A stretch of DNA of 64,000 bases from Massariosphaeria phaeospora (GCA_011032825.1 JAADJZ010000003.1:1798001-1862000); one strand, 5' to 3'; shown: positions 23,617 to 35,928, counted from the first letter of the stretch. Notes: generated by a model from the letters alone, not told the origin. Translations and numbers: made by a program.

Positions 23617-24473
23617 ATGTACACAATCGCCAAAGCTCTCGTCGCTGGCCTTGCAACCTTCGGCGTTGTTCAAGCCTACCCTCAGGCAAACGGATATGCT
23701 ACTTCGGGGAGTCCTACAGCCACAGCTGCCGCACCATCGTCTACCGAAAATCCTGACCAGTTGTTCCTCGACCTGTTCAAAGCTCCCACAGCTATCAAGC
23801 GCTTCCAGAGACTGTTGACTGATGCCGGAGAATCTCTTAAGCCCGCAGAGATCTTGAAGAAGTACACCGTCTTTGACTTCAACAACGCGCAGCCGAATGC
23901 CGGTGCCAAAGGCGGAGCTACCAAATCTGCTGTAAGCCTTCTTCGCTTTCGGAACTGCCATCATACGACTAACCAAATGCCTAGAATGTCGAGACCTTCC
24001 CAATCCTCACCGACCTAGGCATCTCCACCACCGTCGGCTTCCTGGATGCCTGCGGCATGAATACCCCGCACGTCCACCCGCGCGCAACCGAATTCCTCAC
24101 GGTCACCCAGGGCACGGTAAACTTCGGCTACATCGTGGAGAACGGGCTCATCAAGGCTGGCAATAACGGCGAGATCGCGGGCCAACTCACCCAGTTCCAG
24201 GGTACTGTTTTTCCCATCGGCTCCATCCACTACCAGTTCAACCCCAACTGTGAAAAAGCGGTATTTGTGGCTACTCTCAATCATGAGGATCCAGGCACAA
24301 GTCAGCTAGCGCAGAACTTTTTCGGTCTGAATGTTGACGTTGTTGATGCGACGATTGGGTTTCCGGGAACTTTGGACGGCAAGGATATCAACGCTTTCAG
24401 GAAGAACATCCCCGCGAACATTGCGTTGAGTGTTGATTCCTGTCTGCAGAAGTGTGGGCTTCAGACTAGATGA
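23617..24473 (+). CDS. Secreted germin-like cupin protein (spherulin type)
   Basis: Exons 23617-23931 and 23985-24473 (53-bp intron) give 267 aa. An N-terminal signal peptide ends near 'VQAYP'. A Ser/Thr/Ala-rich linker leads into a single cupin barrel. Motif 1 is 'HVHPRATE' with metal ligands H134, H136 and E141. Motif 2 is 'FPIGSIHYQFNP' with ligand H187. These match germin-like proteins and slime-mould spherulin 1A, which are secreted Mn-binding proteins (oxalate oxidase, superoxide dismutase or structural). The fourth ligand is present, so metal binding is likely, but the activity cannot be assigned. Two Cys near the C terminus (CLQKC) may pair. It opens a run of secreted-protein genes. 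Confidence 0.9.
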
Positions 24474-25886
24474 TGGGTTGGCCGATCGAGCTGTCTCTTT
24501 GATTACACTGCTTCTGTTCACGTTTGGCATTGCGCGGCACTTGGGTTCTCTTCGTGATCGGGGCACTTCCTGATATTATTTTTTGTTTTTACATTTGCGA
24601 CTTCATATTTGCATAGCGTTGAGGGAGCCGGCGATCGAGGTCTCTTTTTTCTGAGACTTGGTTCTTTTGGACCCTTCTACACATTCATTACGATTAGGAC
24701 ACATAAATTTACACTTCATTGGGGACTGCTGTTTCTCGCATATGCACTTGCCAGTAATGCACTAACTACAAGCCCGAGGCTATGGTTTCGAGCCACATCA
24801 CCACGTCGAAACACACTAAGCTGACTCTGACTTGGGAAGTGAAGTCACATATGAGGCGAGGTTGTTGGGTTGTTTATAGTCCTAAACGTGGCTAGCGCGG
24901 GTGGGACGTGTACAGCGGCGTAGTCACCACACACAGTCACACAGTACCCTCCCGAGACACCGCCAGGACGACAACTTGTCTGAACAGAGGCAGAGCTGGC
25001 CAGTAGCCAATATGAAGTCCAATTTACCGTGCCACGAGGAGCTGCTGCAGGACGGTGATCTTACGGCCACGAGTGAGAGACACTGACGTCTAACTGCACT
25101 AGACACATCGTTGCATATGTCTATTCTTAGCTTTCCACCGTAGCATTTCCGTGCCCTTCTCATCTCCCTCATCACGATGGATTGTTTCCATAAGCCTCGG
25201 TCGCTCGCCGCCTACGCCTTGTCTTCCATCTTCCTCTTCATCCTTTCTCAGCACAAGCGCGGCGACCACTTCAAATCGACATAGGTCAACCTTTTGACCC
25301 TTCGAATGAAAGCCGAGCAACTGTGTTAGTCTTTATTGCGGTACAGACTCATTTACATGGGTGGTTGGCGCAACTTCTTCATGGTTGACGAGTCCGTGCT
25401 CTGTCTGACGGTGAGTCTACAGGCGTATGAGTTCATATTGAGTGTTATGACTCGTTGCTACGAGTACTGATTTATGGAGGGTCGATAGCTAAGCCGGCTT
25501 GTGAAGGTGAAGTTTTGATGAACTTTCAAAAAGAAGTTCGAGCAAAATGATACGTAGCGTTGGCATAATGAAGGAGCCGTGCTAACCGGGGACGCACCAT
25601 TCCGAATGAGGCAAGAAGTGTACAGCAACGATTACATCACCCATCAAGTATCTACTTCGTGTTACCACCGGGTACGATAGGCCTCTAGCGGATTTAGCCG
25701 TCAGTGGACGACAGCACGGAAATTCTCCAGGTGGCGAGCACGAAGAGAAATGTCTTAAGAAAGGCGTGGCATTATGTAAGCTAGCGTAGTCTTGGTACGG
25801 CGGTGCCGTTCCGCGCTCACAGATGTGAAAAACCTTCCTCGCCGTCAGCTTCCGAGATCGCAAGAAGTCCCATCATCATCTCCATC
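24474..25886. other. Intergenic 1.4 kb, no gene seen
   Basis: Only short frames without family features or supporting splice sites. It contains the cupin 3' UTR and the transporter promoter. Confidence 0.45.
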
Positions 25887-27640
25887 ATGTCGCGAACGTC
25901 AATTGAGCTGCTGCAATATCCCGCAGCGGTTTCTCAACCGCCAAGCATAGCAACGAAGCGAGACGAGACACCCCCATTGATCGACGACACTCGACCTATC
26001 GTGCCCCCAGACAATGCGATACTGGCCGAACAGATTGAGAACCCAACGAAAAGTACCACGGCTATTGTCTTGGTTACAGTAGTATGTGTCACGGCGATCA
26101 GCACGTTGTTGGCTGGCATAGTGACTGTTGCACTACCGACTATGGCTAATGAGTTGGAGCTTGCGCCGAGCGTGCTGTTGTGGTAGGTTCGCCTTCATGA
26201 GTCAACAGGGCAATATTGATTTTTTCAGGCCCATTTCTATCTACGCTCTTACATGCGGATGCACGCTTCTGCTACTCGGATCTGTTGCGGATGTGGTTGG
26301 TAGCAGGCCCATGTATCTGACCGGATGCGTGTTGCAGTCAGGCTTCACCCTAGCGTGCGGTCTCGCGCAGACTGGAGCCCAGCTCATCATGTTCCGCGCC
26401 TTTGCTGGCGTTGCGATATCTTTCTGTCTTCCGTCGGCAGTCAGCATCATCACGTCCACGTTTCCGGAAGGCAAAAGAAGGAACATCGCTTTCGCCTCCA
26501 TGGGTGCTGGCCAGCCGATCGGGTGAGTCGCATCCTGAGGCCACGATCAGTGTGACTTGCTAACACATGGATACGTAGATTCTCTCTCGGACTCACGCTT
26601 GGAGGAGTATTCTCCGACACTATCGGATGGCGATGGGGATTCCATATTGCTGCCATTCTCAACACTGCAGTCTTCGCGGTGGGCTTCTTCGGTTTGCCCC
26701 GGGTCGATGATGCACAGCCGGATATATGGAACCGCCTCAAGACCGAGATCGATTGGGTTGGGATTGTGATAGGAGGTGCTTCACTCGCTATGCTCTCCTA
26801 TTCATTTGCGTAAGTAGTCGAATTCGTGAAATCAGGCAGGAAACTTATTTCTACAGGATGATCACCGGCAACACCACCAATATCACCAATCCCGAAACCT
26901 TAACGACTCTTGTTGTATCCATCGCACTGATTCCAGCATTCATCTTCTGGGTAGGTCGCCAGGAGAGACTCGGAAGACCGGCCATCATTCCTAATTCGCT
27001 ATGGCGTAACCGGATCTTTACTTGCATTTGCATCGGCGTCTTCGTAACCTGGGGTGTGTTCAACGCCATCGAAACCTTTCTCACTTTGTTTTTCCAGGAT
27101 GTTCAAAACATCTCTGCCATCGAGACCTCGGTCCGCTTTCTTCCAGCGCCCGTGTCAGGGGCATTGAGTAACATAGTCATGGGTTTGATTGCTCATAAAG
27201 TTCGAGCTGACTGGGCCGTTACTGTCGGCATTACTCTGACTAGCATTGGCGCCCTACTGATGTGTATCATCCAACCAGAGTGGTCATACTGGTCCTGCGC
27301 CTTTTTCGCCATGTTTCTAAATCCCATTGGCGCAGACGCACTCTTCACTATATCCAATCTCGTCATCACCTCTGTATTTCCTGGCAAGACTCAGGCGCTT
27401 GCCGGCGGAGTATTCAATACCGTGGCACAGATCGGGAAGTCGGTAGGACTTGCTACTAGCGCCGTTGTTGCGAGTAGCATCACAGCGCGCAGTCGTTATG
27501 AACATAAAGATTCGCCGGCCGCTTTGATGGAAGGCTATAGGGCGGCGTTCTGGTACATATTTGCGCTCAGTGCTGCAACGATTATGTTGTTCGTCTGGGG
27601 ACTCCGGGGTATTGGAAAAGTAGGTATGAAAAGGGAGTGA
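25887..27640 (+). CDS. MFS transporter, drug:H+ antiporter type (14 TM)
   Basis: Four exons (25887-26182, 26229-26522, 26579-26809, 26857-27640) give 534 aa. A cytosolic N terminus of ~60 residues precedes the first hydrophobic helix (IVLVTVVCVTAISTLLAG). MFS motif A is present as 'GSVADVVGSRPMYL' (about 116-129). 'GWRWGFHIAA' after the fifth helix and the later helices suit the 14-helix DHA2-like group of fungal exporters. Such proteins export drugs, toxins or metabolites in exchange for protons; the substrate is not predictable. No secondary-metabolite core enzyme is nearby, so this is not evidence for a biosynthetic cluster. It lies between two secreted-protein genes. Confidence 0.9.
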
Positions 27641-28119
27641 ACGAGTCACATCGACTTCCCTTTTCGTGATTAAAGACAGAAAACTATGGGTTGTCACAGA
27701 AGTCATGTTGTGACAAGAATACTCATAGATTGAAGCACTGTACGTCATGAACAGTCCGCTTCCTAGATCAAAATCTGACACGACAGTAGGGATCTGTACC
27801 GCAAAGCATCTACTCCAGGTGACGAGACTTTTGAGACTCATACAGAGTTTTTCCCAACACTCAGAAGCCTGTGAACAGCCTACAAACATCGTCAATTGTA
27901 ACCCAACCTTGACCCGCGGCTGCTATATCACCATCTTACATCTTATTTCTGTCAAGTACCACCAAGGAGCATCTTCAACTTCTGTATTTCTATACAGACG
28001 ACAGATATACCTATTTCGCTCGTCCGCATCACCACTTGGTGCAAAATCTCAGTCCAAACAATCCTCAACTTTCTTCCCGAACTCGACCCAGCCTCATACC
28101 GAGTAAAGGGTCCAAGACG
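27641..28119. other. Intergenic, no gene seen
   Basis: 479 bp between the MFS transporter and a small secreted-protein gene. Only chance frames; presumably 3' UTR and promoter. Confidence 0.45.
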
Positions 28120-28617
28120 ATGCATCTAGGTGCTCTAGCCGTATCATGTCTCCTTCTCGCAATTCCTGTCCACGGCGACGTACACTTCCGGAGCGTTCGC
28201 CTCCTCCCTCGAAACTCTACAAGCAACACTGGAGCACTCCACAAGATCAACGGTACATCACCACAAACAATGCAAACGTACTTCTCATGGCCCGCTTCAT
28301 CAAAGCCTTCATCGGGGCCCAAGATCAAAAGGAATTCGCCTCCATCGGTAGCACCCATCCCTTCGGCTAATAGTGCTGCTGTGCAGCCTTTCGCTTGGCC
28401 AACCTCCTCTACGAATGCGGTGGACGGGGCCCCTGGGACAATGCCTACACACGTCAGTGGAGCCGATATGCTTACAACGATAACGGTTCATCTCACGACG
28501 ATTGCGACTACGACACTCTATGACACGGAGGAGAAGCGATATATGACACCTCGAGATGCTCCATCGACGACCCCGAAGTGCGATCACAGGGACTGTTCAG
28601 GGTCGCTCGATGACTAG
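28120..28617 (+). CDS. Small secreted Ser/Thr/Pro-rich protein, unknown function
   Basis: A single exon of 165 aa from ATG 28120. The first 19 residues form a clear signal peptide (hydrophobic core, end 'IPVHG'). The mature part is rich in Ser, Thr, Pro and Ala with two Asn-X-Ser/Thr sites early on, as in cell-wall or extracellular glycoproteins. Only two Cys remain after the signal, near the C terminus (CDHRDC). There is no GPI signal. It could be a wall protein or an effector-like protein; nothing more can be said. The lack of an intron and recognisable domain lowers confidence. Confidence 0.55.
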   Translation: MHLGALAVSCLLLAIPVHGDVHFRSVRLLPRNSTSNTGALHKINGTSPQTMQTYFSWPASSKPSSGPKIKRNSPPSVAPIPSANSAAVQPFAWPTSSTNAVDGAPGTMPTHVSGADMLTTITVHLTTIATTTLYDTEEKRYMTPRDAPSTTPKCDHRDCSGSLDD

Positions 28618-28952
28618 ACCGCCTCCGTGCATTGCCATAGAGGCAAATCTTGATCAGATGGACCGTTGCGAGACACAGGTTTTGGCGTTCGCGTTGGAGT
28701 AGTTAGTGCTTTGGTATGGCAATTGGCGCTTTTTTCATCACAGCTCGGTCGTTCTCTATAGTCAAATTGATATTCTTCTTGTTTTTGTACTACTCATCGT
28801 TGTTTTTTTATATGAGTTACTCTCTCTGACCCATTATGCGTCATGTAATCTCTGTGTCCTTTTCAACATATCATACACATATGCGTCGTGTTCAAGTCCT
28901 TCTATCGTCATTACATTCCCACTCATACGCGACTCATCAAGCGCCCAGTAGG

Positions 28953-28960
28953 TATATATA
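28953..28960 (+). promoter_or_regulatory. TATA box of the BYS1-like gene
   Basis: TATATATA about 200 bp upstream of the ATG at 29158, followed by a C/T-rich leader. The gap 28618-29157 otherwise holds nothing supportable. Confidence 0.5.
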
Positions 28961-29157
28961 GCCTCGTCGAACCTGCTCACTCCATCACTTCTACACTTCA
29001 CTCCACTTCGCTTTCTTGCAAAACTATCACGCGATTATCTAAACTTTATTCTTATCCTCATCTTTCTGCTTCGTATATCGCAGACTACAGCTATTCACAT
29101 CAAAACACCACACTTTATCGATTTCAGCACTTTACATCTTCGATATCCGGTTTCGAT

Positions 29158-30687
29158 ATGTCGGCGAAGACGGCCCTGCGGGTCCTGATTCTTGTTGCGG
29201 CGCTGCGAGAATCGAGTGCGACGGAGATCCCAAATCCTCTGCTACCAGCAGTGGCTTCAAAGAGACAAGCGGCCACAACGACCTCTCCGTTTGACCCTAG
29301 GCCGCCCGAAGTCCCGAGACAAGCCATATCTGACAATGGGGGAGACTGGGGAAACGTTGTTATACGCAACAACTGCGATGAAAAGTTCTACTTCTGGTCC
29401 ATCGGAGCCTGGCATAAAAGCAAAGCAGCGGAGAAAGAAGGAAAACTTGGATCGCTCGAGGCAAACGGCGTGTACACGGAGCCATATCGAATTACATGCC
29501 CTACAGATACCCCTTGTGAATCTCAAGATAAGGTTGCGGGCGCGGGCGTCTCCATCAAGCTATCAAGGACCAAGGAGCCCCCGAAGGAACCGGATATCGC
29601 AAACGTAACTCAAATCGAATACGCCCTGCTACAAAAGCCCGGTGAACCCTTCCATAAACTCAATTACGACTTTTCACTTCTCGACTGCGCGAAAGTTAAT
29701 GTAACCGATATCGGAGGAACCGCAGCACAACACGATGACAAAGTGAAGCTCTGTCCAGGATACGCAGGTGGCGTGGCCGTCACTTTCGATAACGACCCCG
29801 ACTACAAGAGCTGTGAACCCGTATACTGCGATGGATTATCGAAATGCCTAGTTGTCTATACGTATGACAGGACACGGGAAGGTGAGCCCTCTCTAAGCTG
29901 TAAAGAGTACCATGGAAATATGATCGTCGATCTTTGTGTGAACAAAAACTCGACTGCAAAAGAGTAAGCATGAAAACCCGTCTTGAGATAGAGCAAGCTG
30001 CTAAATTTGACTTTCAGTGCGGGTAAGGCCCAGTTCGATAGTTGGGCGGCGACCGCTGAGAATGGCGCCTTGAAGTATATTAAGACTGCTGTCGGAGCAC
30101 CAAATCCTGCCGGTACAGCAGCACCCCCTGCAGCAGCACCAGTACCACCAGCAGGAGCGCCAGCAGCTCCAATAGCTCCAGCAGTGCCAGTGCCCGCACC
30201 AGCTCGCCGAGCAGAAGACCCAGACACTGCAATCACGACTAGCCCAAGCCAGTCCCAAACACTGCTCACTGATACCACGCCCTCGATCACACTGGAACCG
30301 ATCTCCACGCCAACAAATCCCACGGACACGTCCATTTCCGACGAGAACGCGAACGCAGACGCAGATGCAGACGCGGACGACGACCAAGCCCTCTCCACAC
30401 TCACTGACGCAGACCTGACTCCCACCGACTCAACGCCATCCTGCGAAAACTACGACTCATCCACACTCAACACGTGCTTCGTCCCTACTTCTACTGCCGA
30501 AGAACTCACCGAGGTGGTGGAGACGTCGACCGCGGACGCTGATACGGACGCTGACGCCTCCAAACCCCAGGAGGTGACCATGGTAATCATGCAAACCGTC
30601 ACGGTCTACGCCAAACAGCCACTCAGCTCGAATGAGGCAGATGCTGCTGACCCCGCAGCAGTAGCGGATTCAAATCAGCAGATATAA
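29158..30687 (+). CDS. Secreted BYS1-domain (thaumatin-like) protein with long low-complexity tail
   Basis: Exons 29158-29963 and 30018-30687 (54-bp intron) give 491 aa. A signal peptide precedes a short pro-like stretch. Residues ~62-265 match the Blastomyces yeast-phase-specific (BYS1) family: 'GNVVIRNNCDEKFYFWSIG', 'EPYRITC', 'GVSIKLSR', 'QIEYALL', with many Cys likely in disulphides. Exon 2 encodes a ~220-residue tail rich in Pro/Ala, then Thr/Ser, then Ala-Asp repeats (ADADADADDD). Family members are extracellular, related to thaumatin folds, and of unknown biochemical role. The tail is much longer than in the typical ~150-aa family member. No GPI signal is seen. Donor, acceptor and phase support the intron; otherwise the protein would stop at 29967. 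Confidence 0.85.
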
Positions 30688-31571
30688 CGAGGAAAGCGTA
30701 GGGTCGGCATAGCCGTACTACGCGGCTCGTTGTTGTGCTATTCTTCGTTGTTGATTTTTTGTTTTGTTTTGTTCGAGGTTGAGTTGCGTACCGATTAATG
30801 TTTTGCTGCGTTTTGTACTTTTAAGACTTTCTCTGGGTCTTTCGCTTTCCTTCGCTGTAGCAATTTCTTCTTTGATGAAGTACCTTTGTATGCTAGCAAC
30901 TATATAAGTTTCTTGTAAGCGTTCATCCCTTGCATCGAGCTTCTCCACTTTCATGTTATGGCGTTTCTTCTGGCGGTTTGGTTGTCCAATGTATATCATT
31001 TGTTTTGTTATTGCTCTCCGAGGTGATTCTGGCGTTAATTCAGAGGCTTCGATGCAGTAGCTAGTATGTAGTTCCTTAACATAGGGCAATGCTTTCGAGT
31101 AGAAGCTCACCGCCCTGCCAATAATCGATATCGATCGCACAATCCAGTCTTCTTGATCGCACCAGTGCAACATGCTCCAATGTCTGCCTCGTTCGGGCCC
31201 GAAATATCTAAAGCCTATAGCTGGGGCGAGTGCAATCATTGTCTGACAACGTATATCGATCCAAGTAAAAATGTAAACCAGAAAACCCTGAACATTCACC
31301 TCCAAAATTGAGCAACTCACAAAGCACTTCTCATCACCGCACACAGACTATTGAATGAAAACAGATCATTCATGAACTCTATGCGTGATCTCTATAACCC
31401 GCCCCCCAACCCAGCTCAATTCCGTCAGCCCAGAACTCCTCGACTCCATCCACAAGCACTCCCCACACACACTATTTCTCCGCCCAATGCACGCCACTCT
31501 TGAAGGAACAAGGGAGAAAAGGAAACCCCCGGTATTGTACATAATACTCATGTCTCACATAACGTGTTAAC
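30688..31571. other. Convergent intergenic region with one doubtful minus frame
   Basis: 884 bp between the BYS1-like gene and SCJ1. A 208-residue frame lies on the minus strand (30718-31344) but has no recognised motif, is rich in Lys/Arg/Gln at its end and sits where both 3' UTRs are expected, so I do not call it a gene. Confidence 0.4.
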
Positions 31572-32980
31572 CTATAACTCATCATGCCCATCATCTGTCG
31601 GCATCACAATCGGGCCCTCAGGCCTCCCATTCTCCTTGTCTAGACTGACAGTATGCTTCTTTCGGTACTTTTCCCACACGCCCCAGAAGTCCTTCTCCAT
31701 AGCCTTTTCCATTTGATCGGGCAGGACTATCACGTACTCGACATGTAGCGCGCCGAACTGCTCCCCTGCGTTGTTCTCGAGGTGCTCGTGCCAGACGGGC
31801 ATGCCCTCGTCTGCGACGATCTCGACGGAGTTCGGTTGTACGACTTCGCCGCGTTTTCGATGGAGTTGCACGATGTGACCATCGAGGTGCGTGATGTTAC
31901 GCGTCCAATCACCCATCCAGGCTTCGCGGAGTGAGAGTACTTCGCGCCAGAAAAGATCTTTGCCTCGGCGGCGGAAGAATGTTCCATCGGTGCGCTCGTG
32001 ATCTCGTTGGCCATACTGAGGATCCGATTCTTGTAGATGGACGATAAGATCGCCAGCCACGAAGTCCGGGCTCTCATCTGCCTCATTCTCATAGCTGATC
32101 CTGACGCCCTGTGGCATTCCTTTCTCAATGACGAGTTCATGGGTTTCGGGTTCCCGTATCACTCTGCTACCTCCACAGACGGGACATGGGTGCTTGATCG
32201 TCTTTCCCTTTCCATGGCATTTATCGCAGTGTGTTTGCACCTGTTGGAACAATCCCGGTGCTAGCTGTTGCCGCTGTATCCGTACGCCACGTCCACCACA
32301 TACATCACACGTCTCCACATGTCCATCTTCTGATCCTGATCCTTCGCAAGCCGAACAGATCGCCTGCTTCTCGACTGTGAACTCTGTCTTCCGTCCATTG
32401 TAGAAGTCTCGAAGCGGCACTGCGACTCGGACTTCCATATTCGGTCCCTTCCTCTCGCCGCCACCATGTCCAAAGTGTCCTGAGCCACCGAAGAACCGCG
32501 AAAAGAGGTCGAAGGGGTCGTGCTGCTGCCTTGGACCTCCACCTTGTTGGTGTTGCTTGATGCCTTCGTGGCCGTACTGGTCGTAGATCTTGCGTGTCTC
32601 TTCGTCGCTAAGGCCGTCGTAGGCTTCGGCTACGGCGACGAACTTGTCATGTGAGGATTGGTCACCTCTGTAATCTGTTAGAAGCCAGATCGTACAGTAA
32701 GGGCCAACTAGCTAGGTCCAGACTGTATAGAGGGGGCGAGACATACGGATTCTTATCTGGGTGGAACTTCTTGCTGAGTGTACGATACGCTTTCTTAATC
32801 TCACGGTCCGAAGCATCTTTCTTTAGTCCGAGGAGCTACGATGCGCCTGTTAGCTCCTATTTCAAGACATGTCTCATATCTCGACACTCAAATCAAAGCG
32901 CGCCGTACCTTGTAGAAATCCTCCGCACTCAACACCCCTAATGCCAGGAAACCCACGAACAGCAATAACCGCAAAAGCAT
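31572..32980 (-). CDS. SCJ1: ER-lumen DnaJ co-chaperone (Scj1-type)
   Basis: Minus-strand exons 32909-32980, 32747-32835 and 31572-32667 give 418 aa. The first ~18 residues are a signal peptide ('[19 protein letters not shown]'). The J domain follows with HPD at 49-51, then a Gly-rich/Phe linker and four CXXCXGXG-type zinc repeats ([32 protein letters not shown]), then the substrate-binding C-terminal domains. The last four residues are HDEL? The sequence reads DGHDEL, i.e. the HDEL retrieval signal. It is therefore a type I J-protein of the ER lumen that stimulates the Hsp70 Kar2/BiP, acting with UGGT in glycoprotein folding. Confidence 0.95.
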
Positions 32981-33452
32981 CGTGCTCAATTGCCCCAGGC
33001 GCGGCGAATCTTCTAACGAGAGAGACAGGGAAGGGTATATGCGGACGGTACCAAATTGAATTATGCCGAGACAGACGCCTACATGAAGAGAAAGGGGGTC
33101 TGCTGGACACCGAAGATATTGCAGGGAAGTTGCGCGGGGCGAAAAGTGTCTTTGAAAGTGCAGTGAGAACTGGAGCTTTCGGACAGGTAGCAGTTACTGA
33201 TGCGCCGGCCAATCGGGAACACTTCGGTAGTATCTTAGCCCGAACTTTTTGTGTACCCTGTTCCGGGCCGCAGTTCTTCAACGAACCGAATTCACGATCC
33301 ACTGACATTATCACCCTCAATACGCAGAGGCTATTCGAAAGAATTACATCCAGTCGCTACTGCAATCTTCTCCACCGTCGGTTTCTCAATTGAAGCGCTC
33401 CGAGCGCGCCACCCCGAGCCCACGCGACGCCCCGTTACACACCCACACCAAG
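32981..33452. promoter_or_regulatory. Bidirectional promoter region, SCJ1 / mitochondrial uS17
   Basis: 472 bp between head-to-head start codons. A CCAAT box lies at 33209-33213, near the middle (about 240 bp from the uS17 ATG). CCAAT binds the HAP complex, which often drives mitochondrial genes. No clear unfolded-protein-response element was found by eye. Confidence 0.4.
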
Positions 33453-34144
33453 ATGTCGAAACCCGTGGTGCCTATAGTGCGAAAGCTCATGTCGAGCCAC
33501 AAAGTCGGGGTGGTCGTCTCCTCCGGCAAGATGGCGCGAGCAGTAAAAGTCCGCATCGCAGGCCAGGAGTGGAACAAGCACTTCCGAAAAGTAGGTTCTT
33601 CGCATAGTATCTCACCCTCGTGGATTCAGGCTCACAATACCAGGCCTTTCCTTCGGAAAAGACATACCTAGTCTCCGATCCCAATTCTTCCCTCCGCGAA
33701 GGCGATGTCGTCCGCATAGCCTCCGGCTTCCGTACATCCAAGCAAATCCGGCACGTCGTAACGTCGATTGTAGCACCCTTTGGCCCACCCGTAGAAGACC
33801 GGCCCCCAGTTCTCACAGAGGATCAGCTTATGGAGGTGAAGGTGAAGGAACGGCTCGCGAAGGATGTGCGGAGCGCATCGAATGGTCGACGCACGAGCTT
33901 AGAGAGGTTGGCACAGGCTCGGAAACAGGGATATCAGATACCAACGCTAGAGGAGGCGATGCGGAATGTCAGGTTACAAGAGGAAATAGAGGCGGCGAAA
34001 GAAAAGGGTGGTGCGCAATCTCATAGGGGGCAAAAGGGACAGGTAGTCACGGCCAAGCAGAGGAGGGCGCAGGCGAGCCTCAAAACGAAAGATGAACGGA
34101 GCGCCGAAAAGACGGTGAAAAAGGCTCGGGTTCAAACAGCATAG
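33453..34144 (+). CDS. Mitochondrial small-subunit ribosomal protein uS17m
   Basis: Exons 33453-33590 and 33644-34144 (53-bp intron) give 212 aa. The N-terminal ~100 residues match the S17 OB-fold ('GVVVSSGKMARAVKVRIAGQ', 'EWNKHFRK', 'VSDPNSSLREGDVVRI'). A long charged, largely helical C-terminal extension is Lys/Arg/Glu-rich, as in fungal mitochondrial S17. Cytosolic S17 (uS17, Rps11) is different in sequence, so mitochondrial location is the better call. Only one acceptor (CAG at 33641-33643) fits the reading phase. It binds 15S rRNA in the mitoribosomal small subunit. Confidence 0.88.
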
Positions 34145-34490
34145 TACAATAACGAAAAGGAACAAGCATTGTAAGATCTCAAGAGTGACAAGAGCATATG
34201 GATGTATTATATGATTAGTGCTTTGATGATATCCGGAGAGACATTCTTCATGTAAAATATTAATTTAACTCCTAGGCATGATTTCTAAGCATATGTATCT
34301 CATATAAAGCTGAAGGGTATCCCAATAAAAACGTCGGTTAATACCCACCCAAATGCGAACACAAAAGCTGGATGGTACACGCTTCAACCAAAACCATGTA
34401 AGGGTAACACGCCTGCCCATGCCGCTGAACAAGCTCCGATCATACACATCAATCCATAGTAGTCATACAGGGTACCTCATTTTTCATTCC
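34145..34490. other. Convergent intergenic region, no gene seen
   Basis: 346 bp, AT-rich, between the uS17m and CDC7 stop codons; shared 3' UTR sequence. Confidence 0.5.
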
Positions 34491-35928
34491 TCATTCCTCA
34501 TACTCTACAAGGTCCATATCTTCTTCCGGCTCGCTGTCCTCGTGCGCTTTTTCAATGAATGGATGGCGGAGAGCCTCATCCGCAGTGATTCGCTTTGCCG
34601 GATCGCATTCTAGCAAACGGTACAGGAACTGTACTGCTTCCTTCTCTTCCGGCTCAAGTTCTTTCTTGGGTCCGTTTTTGTCACCTGTACGTCCAGTACA
34701 CCAAAGGATGATCCTCTCGAGACTATGCCCCCCATCGCTGTAGCTAGGGATATTAGTCTCGAATATCTGACCGTGCAACAGCGACGTCTCCTTCATCCGT
34801 TTCCGTCCGAACAGAGTGGTGATCTCGAGAAGGGCATCGATGTCATCCTGACTGTGGAAAAAGGGAAACCGGCGAGTGAGCAAGGTCAGTAGAATGACAC
34901 CCGCACTCCACATGTCGATGGACGTGTTCTGTTGAGTGCACTTGATCAGTACCTCGGGGGCGCGGAACCCACGAGTACCTGCTCGGTTCGCACGACGGCT
35001 CGATCGCGTGTCATTTTTAGGATAACTCGATGCTTGGGCTCCCGAAGACTGCGTTTGTGCGTAGACACTGTGAGTAATCCTATGTCGCCGCTCTTCGGGA
35101 GTCAATGTACAGGCGCATGGGTGCCACTCCGTTCCTTCCCGCTCCGCAAGACCGAAGTCTACGAGGACCCCGCGAGCTTGCTGGGGATTGTAGAGAAAGT
35201 TGGTAGGCTTGATATCACGATGGAGAATCTTCTTCGCGTGGACTGAGCGAAGGGCGGTGAAAAGGCTGCGGAAATAGAGGCGCATCTCCGAAATTTTCAT
35301 GTCGCGGTAATAATCGCGGAAGTCCTGGTGCTGAAAGTAGGGCAACACGGCGATGACCTGATCCATGTGACGGAAGGCGGTGATGAGCGGACACACTGAG
35401 TCTGAATATCGCAAATCGAAGAGGAGCTCGAGTTCGTTGAAGATACGGATGGGACTGCTGGTGACGTAGATCTTCTTGATAGCAACGTAGTGCGGGCGCC
35501 GTGATGGCCGTCTGCGGTGGGCAGGCGACCACTTCCGGCTCTCCCGTTCATCGATGTCCCAGCGGTTGTCGTAGTCGTTGTACTCCAGGTCCTCGGCCTT
35601 GTACACGGTCGAGAATGTGCCTATGGATGTGTGAGTCTGAGAAGCTTCCCTGAACGAGACGAGCCAATTGCGGGACAGACAGACCTTCTCCGATGCGGTT
35701 GATAAGTCGGTACCGTTGGTCAATGCCTGAGAAACTCTCCTCAAAGCGCGCCATGTCTTCCGCAACAGCTTCCTCGACCTCCTCATCGCTGCTGTCGACG
35801 GTGCGTCCACTTTCTTCCAGCGGGCCCGCGCTTTCGTCCAGTGTTTCCTCTACCTCGTCTTCGGTGAAGTCGTCCTGCAGCAGGCCGAGCTCTGCAGGCC
35901 GCTGACCTAACAGACGTGCCTTTGCCAT
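34491..35928 (-). CDS. CDC7: Cell-cycle kinase Cdc7 (DDK catalytic subunit)
   Basis: Minus-strand exons 35685-35928 and 34491-35620 (64-bp intron) give 457 aa. An acidic N terminus precedes the kinase: Gly loop 'IGEGTFSTVYKAE' (split by the intron), 'VAIKKIY' with K130, catalytic loop 'HRDIKPTNFLY' (D217), 'DFGLAE' (D236) and 'GTRGFRAPEVL'. The basic, Ser-rich insert between DFG and the APE-type motif is the kinase insert typical of Cdc7. The protein ends in an acidic stretch. Cdc7 with its regulatory partner Dbf4 phosphorylates MCM to fire replication origins. It starts 296 bp from the condensin gene, in the opposite direction. Confidence 0.95.

Noticed and set aside
30718..31344. 208-codon minus-strand frame
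   Set aside because: No family features, lies in a convergent 3' region and has skewed Lys/Arg/Gln composition at its end; kept only as a note.
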